Shown piece after piece: positions 1-6,341 of a DNA stretch of 63,955 nt. The first letter of the stretch is position 1. Each line of letters begins with the position of its first letter. The stretch is taken from positions 1-63,955 of the forward strand of contig JAIXTP010000001.1 in NCBI GenBank assembly GCA_027483895.1, in the 5' to 3' direction. Below the pieces are notes generated by a model. That model was not told where the DNA came from. It was given only the letters and a program-made list of their open reading frames with translations, and ran no database searches. The position numbers and the translations under genes are program-made. The stretch is from Hyphomicrobiales bacterium (GTDB lineage: Bacteria > Pseudomonadota > Alphaproteobacteria > Rhizobiales > Beijerinckiaceae).

Positions 1-361
1 CACCGCGTTCGTCGCAGCCGAATAGTCGAGCGTATCGATCCCCGACCCGCCGTCGAGGTTGTCATTGCCCGCACCGCCGATGATGACGTCGTCGCCCCCC
101 TCGCCGCGCAGCGTGTCGTTGCCCGCACCGCCTTCGAGGCGGTTGGCCGCGGCATCGCCCGTCAGCGCGTCGTTCGCCGAACCGCCTATGACGTTCTCGA
201 ACCCCGCCAGCGTATCGGTCCCGATATCTTTGCCCGACGCACGAAGGGTCGTCAGGCTCACCGTCACCGCACTCGTCGCGGCCGAATAGTCGAGCGTGTC
301 CCTCCCGGCGCCGCCATTGAGGCTGTCATTGCCCGCACCGCCGATGATGACGTCGTCGCCC
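1..361 (-). repeat. Direct repeat of about 97 bp inside the RTX gene, period 264 bp
   Basis: Bases 1-97 and 265-361 are near-identical and spaced exactly 264 bp (88 codons) apart, in frame. Each copy encodes the block GDDVIIGGAGND...LDYSAAT. This suggests that the gene grew by in-frame duplication of an 88-residue module, and that more copies may follow beyond the edge. Confidence 0.85.
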
Positions 362-564
362 GCGCCGCCGTCGAGGCTGTCGTTCCCCGTACCGCCCAAG
401 AGCGTGTCGTTGCCCGCTCCGCCCGTCAGCGTGTCGTTGCCCGCGAGACCGTCGATCCTGTAGCGCTTCACGTCGCCCGCGGACTCGGCACCGAGCCTGT
501 CATTGCCCGACGTGCCCTCGATGACGATCGGAGTTCCGGCAACCTGATCGATAAAAACAGTCAT
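1..564 (-). CDS. RTX (hemolysin-type) calcium-binding repeat protein, N-terminal part, runs off the window edge
   Basis: The minus strand is open from an ATG at 562-564 to base 1 without a stop, 188 codons, so the gene is cut by the window edge. After about 40 residues it is built of RTX nonapeptide repeats of the GGxGxDxLx type (for example LAGNDTLTGGAGNDTLLGG and GGAGDDVIIGGAGNDSLNGG), which in this family wind into a calcium-binding beta-roll. Two spacers with DTLDYSAAT follow the roll blocks. Such proteins are usually exported by type I secretion using a C-terminal signal, which lies outside the window; no signal peptide is visible. An AGGGGG ribosome site lies about 6 nt before the ATG. 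The final role (adhesin, enzyme, S-layer-like) cannot be read from this part. Confidence 0.9.
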   Translation of the reverse strand, partial: MTVFIDQVAGTPIVIEGTSGNDRLGAESAGDVKRYRIDGLAGNDTLTGGAGNDTLLGGTGNDSLDGGAGDDVIIGGAGNDSLNGGAGRDTLDYSAATSAVTVSLTTLRASGKDIGTDTLAGFENVIGGSANDALTGDAAANRLEGGAGNDTLRGEGGDDVIIGGAGNDNLDGGSGIDTLDYSAATNAV

Positions 565-574
565 ATTCGCCCCC

Positions 575-592
575 TAGAAATTTTTATTTCTA
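575..592. promoter_or_regulatory. Inverted repeat TAGAAAT-N4-ATTTCTA just upstream of the RTX ribosome site
   Basis: Perfect 7-bp arms with a TTTT/AAAA loop. It sits directly before the AGGGGG ribosome site of the RTX gene, so it is either an operator or a hairpin in the 5' leader. The AT-only stem makes it a weak, possibly temperature-sensitive structure; that function is inference. Confidence 0.5.
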
Positions 593-882
593 AAATCGCA
601 TGTTCTGCGTTTCATATATATTATCTCGACGCCGCGCCGCGCACAATTTGTACGAATAATGGAATCTTTATGTGAACCGTGACCTTTGGTTGTCGGCTTT
701 CGCTACTTCTAATTTTATTTTTATTCGTCGCTATTATTTATACCGAAACATCCATCTGCGGTTGTGTTCCCACAAAGCGCCGAGGCAGGTCGCGCTCGTG
801 CGCGACCGGATCGATTACGGCGCCGTGAATGAGTGACGGAGGATGAAAGCGGCCGATGGGCCGGCGGGACGTCGCTTCCGCA

Positions 883-907
883 AAAAGGAGCGATCCCCGC
901 AAGGGGA
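883..907 (-). terminator. Weak candidate terminator downstream of rimO
   Basis: On the minus strand TCCCC-TTGC-GGGGA (894-907) is followed after 7 nt by TTTTT (about 883-887), roughly 100 nt after the rimO stop. The stem is only 5 bp and the T-run is displaced, so this is tentative. Confidence 0.3.
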
Positions 908-1010
908 GCCGGACGCCGAACAAGGCGCCGGGCGTCGCGATCAGCGGACGTATCGGAGGCCGGTCAGGAACCGCGGGGCGACGACGCGGCGGAGGCGTCG
1001 GCCGGAGGCG

Positions 1011-2348
1011 TCACGCGGACGTGCCGTGCAGGTCGTAGGCGTCGGCGCGTTCGATCTTCACCGTCACGATGTCGCCCGCCCGCAACGGACGGCGCGACGA
1101 GACGAAGACGTTGCCGTCGATCTCCGGCGCGTCCCACTGGCTCCGGCCCTTGGCGACGGTCGGGCCGGGCTCGTCGATGATGACCTTGATGCGACGGCCC
1201 ACGCGGGTCGCGAGGCGCTTCGCGCTCACCGCCTGCTGCCGTGCCATGAAGCGGTTCCAGCGGATCTGCTTCACCTCGTCCGGAACGGCTTCGAGCCCGA
1301 GATCATTGGCGACAGCGCCCTTCACGGGCTCGTATTTGAAGCAACCGACGCGCTCCATCTTCGCCTCGTCGACGAAGGAGAGCAGTTCCTCGAAATCCTC
1401 CTCGGTCTCCCCGGGGAAGCCGACGATGAAGGTCGAGCGGATCGCCAGATCGGGGCAGATCTCTCGCCATTTGCGGATGCGCTCGAGCGTCTTTTCCTGA
1501 TTTCCCGGGCGGCGCATCGCCTTCAGCACCTTCGGCGAGGCGTGCTGGAAGGGGATGTCGAGATAGGGAAGCACCAGCCCCTCCGCCATCAGCGGAATCA
1601 CCTCGTCGACATGCGGATAGGGGTAGACGTAATGCAGGCGTACCCAAGCGCCGAGCGAACCGAGTTCCCGCGTCAGGTCGAGGAACTTGGTGCGCACCTC
1701 GCGGTCGCCCCAGAGCGAGGGCGCATATTTCACGTCGACGCCGTAGGCCGAGGTGTCCTGCGAGATGACGAGCAGTTCCTTGACCCCCGCCTTGACCAGC
1801 TTCTCGGCCTCGCGAAGCACGTCGCCCGCCGGCCGCGACACCAGATCGCCGCGCAGACCGGGGATGATGCAGAAGGTGCAGCGATTGTTGCAACCCTCTG
1901 AAATCTTGAGATAGGCGTAGTGGCGCGGGGTGAGCTTCACGCCCTGATCCGGCACCAGATCGAGAAACGGATCATGCGCGGGCGGAACCGCCTCATGCAC
2001 CGCCGCCATCACGCTCTCATAGGCCTGCGGCCCGGTGATCGCGGCGACGCCGGGATGCTGCGCGCGGATCTCGTCGGGTTGGGCGCCCATGCAGCCCGTC
2101 ACGATGACCTTGCCGTTCTCCGCCATCGCCTGCCCGATCGCCCCGAGGGACTCGGCCTTGGCGCTGTCGAGGAAGCCGCAGGTGTTCACGATCACCGCAT
2201 CGGCTCCCTGGTGCGTCTTCACCAGTTCGTACCCCTCGGCACGCAGCTGCGTGATGATGCGTTCGCTGTCGACGAGCGCCTTGGGGCAACCCAGCGAGAC
2301 GAAGGAGATCTTCGGGGCGGAGGCCCGGGGAGCGGCGGTATCGGCCAT
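1011..2348 (-). CDS. rimO: Ribosomal protein S12 (aspartate-C3) methylthiotransferase RimO
   Basis: Radical-SAM methylthiotransferase that modifies Asp88 of ribosomal protein S12. From the chosen ATG the protein is 445 aa, close to the family length of about 440. The N-terminal UPF0004 domain has its three cluster cysteines at C21 ([12 protein letters not shown]), C57 and C86. The radical-SAM motif CNNRCTFC (C153, C157, C160) is intact, and a TRAM-like domain closes the C-terminus ([17 protein letters not shown]). SLGCPK(A/N)LVDSE separates RimO from MiaB. A longer start at 2408 exists, but homologues begin close to the SLGCPK motif, so I prefer 2348. No partner gene is adjacent; the next gene on this strand is the CAP lipoprotein upstream. 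Confidence 0.96.
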   Translation of the reverse strand: MADTAAPRASAPKISFVSLGCPKALVDSERIITQLRAEGYELVKTHQGADAVIVNTCGFLDSAKAESLGAIGQAMAENGKVIVTGCMGAQPDEIRAQHPGVAAITGPQAYESVMAAVHEAVPPAHDPFLDLVPDQGVKLTPRHYAYLKISEGCNNRCTFCIIPGLRGDLVSRPAGDVLREAEKLVKAGVKELLVISQDTSAYGVDVKYAPSLWGDREVRTKFLDLTRELGSLGAWVRLHYVYPYPHVDEVIPLMAEGLVLPYLDIPFQHASPKVLKAMRRPGNQEKTLERIRKWREICPDLAIRSTFIVGFPGETEEDFEELLSFVDEAKMERVGCFKYEPVKGAVANDLGLEAVPDEVKQIRWNRFMARQQAVSAKRLATRVGRRIKVIIDEPGPTVAKGRSQWDAPEIDGNVFVSSRRPLRAGDIVTVKIERADAYDLHGTSA

Positions 2349-2442
2349 GGCGGCTTTCGACTTCGGGGAGACGAGACGCTCCCGATAGCCGAAAGCGCCC
2401 GGCCCCACAACAACCGGCGCCCCGCGATCCGGGCGCGGACGC

Positions 2443-2916
2443 TCAGGGCCCGACGAGGATCAGCGCCCAATAGGTGCGATAGCGCGAGCCCGCCGAGTCC
2501 GCACGCACCATGCCGATCCGCGTCGCTTCCTTCATGAGCAGGTTGGCCCGGTGGCCGGGCGAGCGCTGCCAGCTCGCCACCGCACGCTCGGCCGAGGCGT
2601 GCCCCGCGCCGACATTCTCCGCGGCCGCGTTCTTGGCGAAGCCCGAACGGTTCAGCCGCTTATTGAGATCGCCGTCGACATCGTGCGAGAGCTTTTCGGC
2701 CTCCGCCATCAGCCGCGCCTGCGTCTCCGCCGCACGGATCACGCCGCGATCCGAGGCGACGGGCGGCAGGCCGTTCTCGCGCCGGAAGGCGTTGATGAAG
2801 GGCAGCGCCTCCTCGGTCACGTCCTGCACCACGGCATCGCGCCGGGGCCCCGTGGCACAGGCGGCCAGAAACCCGCAAAGCCCGAGGGCGGCCGAGCGTC
2901 TCGTGAGCGTCGTCAT
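2443..2916 (-). CDS. CAP (SCP/PR-1) domain lipoprotein
   Basis: A 157-aa protein with an N-terminal signal ending in a lipobox (LCGFLAAC, acylated Cys at about residue 20), so probably tethered in the envelope. The mature part is a single CAP domain: an N-terminal helix ([12 protein letters not shown]), the AENVGAGH segment and the [13 protein letters not shown] signature. Bacterial CAP proteins are extracytoplasmic and have no single agreed enzymatic role. It is transcribed away from the RDD gene, with an 80-bp divergent spacer. Confidence 0.88.
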   Translation of the reverse strand: MTTLTRRSAALGLCGFLAACATGPRRDAVVQDVTEEALPFINAFRRENGLPPVASDRGVIRAAETQARLMAEAEKLSHDVDGDLNKRLNRSGFAKNAAAENVGAGHASAERAVASWQRSPGHRANLLMKEATRIGMVRADSAGSRYRTYWALILVGP

Positions 2917-2998
2917 TCCTTGCGGTCCTTTCGAAGCGGATCGAGATTGCGGGAGCGGGGCGGCGGTCCCATATCATGACCGTCTCGAGGAGGCCGGC

Positions 2999-3472
2999 AT
3001 GCGCGTGATCGAACCCACCGACATCATTCCGCCGACGGGCAGCCCTGCCCCGCGGTTCGACACGCGGGGCGTGCTCTCGTCGCGGCTTTTCGCCTTCGTG
3101 GTGGACGTGGCGGCGGTCGGCATCCTCTGGGCGGTCTGGGCCTTCGCGCTCGGCTTTCTCGGTTTCCTCACCTTCGGACTGGCTTGGCTGATCCTGCCGG
3201 TGCTCTGGCCGCTCGTCGCTCTGTTCTACAACGGCCTCACGGTTTCGGGGCCGCAACGCGGGACATGGGGCATGCGGATCGCGGGCATCGAACTCGTCCG
3301 GACGGACGGGACCGGCCTCGATTTCGTCTCCGCCGCGGTCCACGCGGTCATTTTCTACGTCTCGGTCGCGGTCCTCACGCCCTTGGTCCTTCTTTTGGGC
3401 ATGGTGCGCAACGACCGCCGTCTGCTGCACGATCTCCTGATCGGAAGCGTCGCCGTCCGTCGCGTCTCTTGA
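2999..3472 (+). CDS. RDD family membrane protein
   Basis: A 157-aa protein starting at the ATG at 2999, preceded by a GAGGAGG ribosome site. Three or four hydrophobic segments are visible (about residues 29-55, 58-75 and 110-135). The family is named for its R-D-D residues: here R (SSRLFAFVVD) near the first helix and RRLLHDLL near the end, with TWGMRIAGIELVRTDG in the middle as in other members. RDD proteins are poorly characterised; some are proposed Na+/H+ antiporters. It may share transcription with bpt, 108 bp downstream. Confidence 0.88.
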   Translation: MRVIEPTDIIPPTGSPAPRFDTRGVLSSRLFAFVVDVAAVGILWAVWAFALGFLGFLTFGLAWLILPVLWPLVALFYNGLTVSGPQRGTWGMRIAGIELVRTDGTGLDFVSAAVHAVIFYVSVAVLTPLVLLLGMVRNDRRLLHDLLIGSVAVRRVS

Positions 3473-3580
3473 GCCTTTCGTAACCGGTGGTATCGTTTCC
3501 TCAGGACCCCGGCCGGACGCGGCGCCGGGATCTCCGCTCAACCTCGATCGTGACCGTTCCGGATCCGAGGGAGGATTTTC

Positions 3581-4327
3581 GTGACGACGCAGCCGCGTGA
3601 CGCGCCGCAATTCTACCTCACCGCTCCGAGCCCGTGCCCCTATCTGCCGGGCCGTGAAGAGCGGAAGGTGTTCACGCATCTCGTCGGCCGCCGCGCCGGC
3701 GAGCTGAACGACGCGCTCACGCTCGGCGGCTTCCGTCGCTCGCAGACCATCGCCTATCGCCCCGCCTGCGACGGTTGCCGCGCCTGCGTCTCCGTCCGCG
3801 TGCCGGTGGCCGATTTCGTGCCTTCGCGCAACATGCGCCGGGTGCTGGACCGCAACGCGGATCTGGTGGGCGAGATGCGCGGCAATCTGCCGACCACGGA
3901 GCAGTATTCGCTCTTCCGGCACTATCTCGACGAGCGGCACGGCGACGGCGGCATGGCCGACATGACCGTGCTCGACTACGCGATGATGGTCGAGGACAGC
4001 CATGTGGAGACGCGGCTCGTCGAATACCGTCTGCGCGGGCCCGATACGGCGATCCACGGCAAGGGCACCGGCCCGCTCGTCGCGACGGCGCTGACGGACG
4101 TCCTCGCGGACGGCCTGTCCATGGTCTACTCGTTCTATGATCCGGAAGAGCGCAGCCGCAGTCTCGGCACCTATCTGATCCTCGACCATCTGCAGCGCGC
4201 GGCGGAGATGGGCCTGCCCTACGTGTATCTCGGCTATTGGGTCGAAGGCTCGCGGAAGATGGATTACAAGGCCCGCTTCCTGCCGCAGGAGCGCCTCCTG
4301 CCCGACGGCTGGGTCCGCGTCGACTGA
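3581..4327 (+). CDS. bpt: Aspartate/glutamate leucyltransferase (bacterial N-end rule)
   Basis: Transfers Leu from Leu-tRNA to proteins with N-terminal Asp or Glu, marking them for ClpS/ClpAP degradation. The 248-aa product matches the ATE family over its whole length: [25 protein letters not shown] at the N-terminus, the [14 protein letters not shown] cysteine motif, and the C-terminal [16 protein letters not shown] signature. Start is GTG with a GGGAGGA ribosome site 6 nt before it. It converges on the 92-aa gene at the end of the formate dehydrogenase cluster with 16 bp between stops. Confidence 0.95.
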   Translation: MTTQPRDAPQFYLTAPSPCPYLPGREERKVFTHLVGRRAGELNDALTLGGFRRSQTIAYRPACDGCRACVSVRVPVADFVPSRNMRRVLDRNADLVGEMRGNLPTTEQYSLFRHYLDERHGDGGMADMTVLDYAMMVEDSHVETRLVEYRLRGPDTAIHGKGTGPLVATALTDVLADGLSMVYSFYDPEERSRSLGTYLILDHLQRAAEMGLPYVYLGYWVEGSRKMDYKARFLPQERLLPDGWVRVD

Positions 4328-4343
4328 TCCGGCGGACCGGCCC

Positions 4344-4622
4344 TCACCGCTTGCCTTCGGTCGCCTCCGCAGGCCGGCCCCGGTCCTTCGCCGGACCGCC
4401 GACCGCCCGGCCGCCGTCGCGCCCCGAAGAGACCCCGCCCGCCGGTTCGTGCACGCTCGACAGATAGCCCCGCGGGTCGACCTTGTCGGCTTCGGATACG
4501 CGGGTCGAACCCTTCACCGCGAATTCGGTGCCGGCATTGCGGGCGAGCACGCCCTCCAAAAGCGCATAGGCGCCGAAGGCGACCGCGAGCACTCCTACGC
4601 AGGCGAGAAGAAAGGCGCGCAC
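4344..4622 (-). CDS. Small membrane protein of unknown function, last gene of the formate dehydrogenase cluster
   Basis: I do not recognise a family. The 92-aa product begins with one hydrophobic helix (about residues 3-25, AFLLACVGVLAVAFGAYALL) followed by a hydrophilic, Gly/Arg-rich tail, so it is probably anchored with the tail in the periplasm. Start is GTG, with an AAGGAG ribosome site that overlaps the end of the gamma-subunit gene only 12 bp upstream, which supports co-translation with fdh. It could be an assembly or anchoring accessory of the dehydrogenase; that is inference from position. Confidence 0.7.
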   Translation of the reverse strand: MRAFLLACVGVLAVAFGAYALLEGVLARNAGTEFAVKGSTRVSEADKVDPRGYLSSVHEPAGGVSSGRDGGRAVGGPAKDRGRPAEATEGKR

Positions 4623-4634
4623 TCTCTTTCTCCT

Positions 4635-5672
4635 TCACTCGGCGGGTTCGAACCGGCCGTCGGGCCGGCGGCGACCATAGGCGTCCTCGACCCAGAGCGG
4701 GTGATGCGTCCGGGCCCAGTGCAGGTCCACGTCGCCCCGCGACATCGCCTCGAAGCTGCCCTCGACGCCCCATGTCCCGAGATAGATGTGTCCGATGATC
4801 AGGGCGATCATCAGCCCCGCCAGCACCGTGTGGACGCCTTGGAGCCACTGCATGCCGTTCACGCCCACCGTCGAGATCGGCAACATCATCAGCACGCCCG
4901 TGACGCCCAGCGCGAGGCCGCCGAGAACGGCGCCCCAATAGATGAGCTTCTGGCCCGCGTTGAACTTCTCCGCCGGCGCATGGACCTTCCGGAAAAGCGC
5001 GCCGCTGCGGAACCAGACCCAGTCGACGCGATGGAAGAGATTGTCCTGCACCCACATCACGGCCATCGCCAGAATGCCGAGCAGGAAGGCGAAGCCGACC
5101 GCGTTGTGGACGGACAATCCCCACAGGCTCATCGCCGAGAAGGCGCCGTCGCCCATCCACGGCTGAAGGAGCGTCCGGCCGAATACGAAATTGAGCCCCG
5201 TGAGCGCGAGCAGGATGAAGCTCACGGCCGTCATCCAGTGGACGAAGCGGTCCACCGCGCGGAACCGCAGGATGCGCCGGCCTTCGGGGTCGGTGCGATA
5301 CCGGTCGCGCCCCCGCAGGACGGCCAGCAGGATCACCGCGAGCACCGCGAGGCCGAGCAGGATGCCGTGGATCCATCGCGTTCCGGTGACGCGGAAGTCC
5401 CGCCAGGTCCTCCCCTGCGGCTGGATCAGCACGCCGAGCTTGCGGTCGGGCAGATAGACGTTGCCCTGCACCCGGTCCGGCGGAAGGCGCTCCTGCCCGA
5501 GGACGCGCATCAATTCCTCGTCGGTGGCGGAGGGATTGCGGCTCGGATTCGGGTGGACGCCGCGATCCGTCGCCTCGTTCGAACTCTGCGCGAAGGCCGG
5601 AGGCGCGACGTCGAATGGCGCGGCCGCAAGACCGAGCAGCAACAGCAGCGCGAGAAGGATGGTCCTCGTCAT
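4635..5672 (-). CDS. Formate dehydrogenase gamma subunit (cytochrome b membrane anchor)
   Basis: Di-heme cytochrome b that takes electrons from the beta subunit and reduces quinone. It is 345 aa, longer than E. coli FdoI (211 aa), because of an N-terminal signal peptide (about residues 1-29, ending APPAFA) and a periplasmic stretch of about 90 residues before the first anchor helix. Core helices are visible at about residues 104-123 and 140-160 and further on, with candidate heme histidines in RFVHWMTAVSF, LWGLSVHNAVG and the later HTVLAGLMIALIIGHIY segment. The ATG overlaps the beta-subunit stop (ATGA). Confidence 0.92.
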   Translation of the reverse strand: MTRTILLALLLLLGLAAAPFDVAPPAFAQSSNEATDRGVHPNPSRNPSATDEELMRVLGQERLPPDRVQGNVYLPDRKLGVLIQPQGRTWRDFRVTGTRWIHGILLGLAVLAVILLAVLRGRDRYRTDPEGRRILRFRAVDRFVHWMTAVSFILLALTGLNFVFGRTLLQPWMGDGAFSAMSLWGLSVHNAVGFAFLLGILAMAVMWVQDNLFHRVDWVWFRSGALFRKVHAPAEKFNAGQKLIYWGAVLGGLALGVTGVLMMLPISTVGVNGMQWLQGVHTVLAGLMIALIIGHIYLGTWGVEGSFEAMSRGDVDLHWARTHHPLWVEDAYGRRRPDGRFEPAE

Positions 5673-6325
5673 GCCTGCCTCCCCGACTCGGTGCGCCGGT
5701 CTTCGGGGAAGACCGAGTTCTTGCCCCCGACTGCCGTCGGGCTGTCGCGGTAGGCGGTCGACCAGCCCCAAGCCTCGGAGCCGTAGCCGCGCCGCAGGAC
5801 CCGTTCCCGGTAGATCGTCGCGATGATCTCGCCGTCGCCCGCCAGCAACGCCTTGGTGGAACAGACCTCGGCGCAGAGCGGCAGTTTTCCCTCGGCCAGC
5901 CTGTTCCGGCCGTACATCACGTAGCTTTCGGGCGTGTTCACGTTGTCCGGACCGCCCGCGCAATAGGTGCATTTGTCCATCTTCCCGCGCGACGAGAAGT
6001 TGGTGGCCTTGGGATATTGGGGGGCGCCGAACGGGCAGGCGTAGAAGCAATAGCCGCAGCCGATGCACAGCTCCTTGGAATGGAGCACCACGCCGTCCGA
6101 CGTCTGCAGGAAGCAATCCACCGGGCACACGCTCGCGCAGGGTGCGTCGGTGCAGTGCATGCAGGCCATCGAGACGGAGCGTTCGCCGGGCAGCCCGTCG
6201 CGCAGGGTGACGACGCGGCGGCGGTTGATGCCCCAAGGCACCTCATGCTCGTTCTTGCAGATCGTGACGCAGGCGTTGCACTCGATGCAGCGTTCGGCGT
6301 CGCAGAGGAATTTCACGCGGGCCAT
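5669..6325 (-). CDS. Formate dehydrogenase beta subunit (4Fe-4S electron-transfer protein)
   Basis: A 218-aa polyferredoxin with four cysteine groups: CIECNACVTIC, CMHCTDAPCASVC, CIGCGYCFYAC, and CTYC followed by a later C...C pair, giving four 4Fe-4S clusters that wire the molybdopterin subunit to the cytochrome. E. coli FdnH/FdoH are near 300 aa and carry a C-terminal transmembrane anchor; here the protein ends in a hydrophilic tail (FPEDRRTESGRQA) and has no anchor helix. It lies between alpha and gamma in one operon: 16 bp after alpha, 4-nt overlap with gamma. Confidence 0.94.
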   Translation of the reverse strand: MARVKFLCDAERCIECNACVTICKNEHEVPWGINRRRVVTLRDGLPGERSVSMACMHCTDAPCASVCPVDCFLQTSDGVVLHSKELCIGCGYCFYACPFGAPQYPKATNFSSRGKMDKCTYCAGGPDNVNTPESYVMYGRNRLAEGKLPLCAEVCSTKALLAGDGEIIATIYRERVLRRGYGSEAWGWSTAYRDSPTAVGGKNSVFPEDRRTESGRQA

Positions 6326-6341
6326 GGTTCCCGTCCTCCCC

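Larger units (their letters stand above)
565..1010. other. AT-rich intergenic region upstream of the RTX gene
   Basis: About 446 bases hold no convincing gene. From about 572 to 755 the sequence is strikingly AT-rich (runs such as CATATATATTATC and CTATTATTTATACC) against a GC-rich background, then returns to normal base use. It must contain the RTX promoter on the minus strand, but no single -35/-10 pair stands out. A perfect 8-bp hairpin (788-807, GGTCGCGC/GCGCGACC) and a 5-bp hairpin (762-775) also lie here. The only short reading frame (738-923, minus) starts at TTG and has no ribosome site. Confidence 0.7.

Noticed and set aside
565..760. The AT-rich stretch as the edge of a genomic island or prophage
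   Set aside because: No integrase, tRNA-end repeat, transposase or direct repeat is present; low GC alone at one promoter is not enough.
738..923. A 61-codon frame upstream of the RTX gene
   Set aside because: Starts at TTG without a ribosome site, spans the structured intergenic hairpins and resembles no protein.
2349..2408. A longer RimO start at 2408
   Set aside because: It adds about 20 basic residues not expected before the UPF0004 domain, and no ribosome site favours it.
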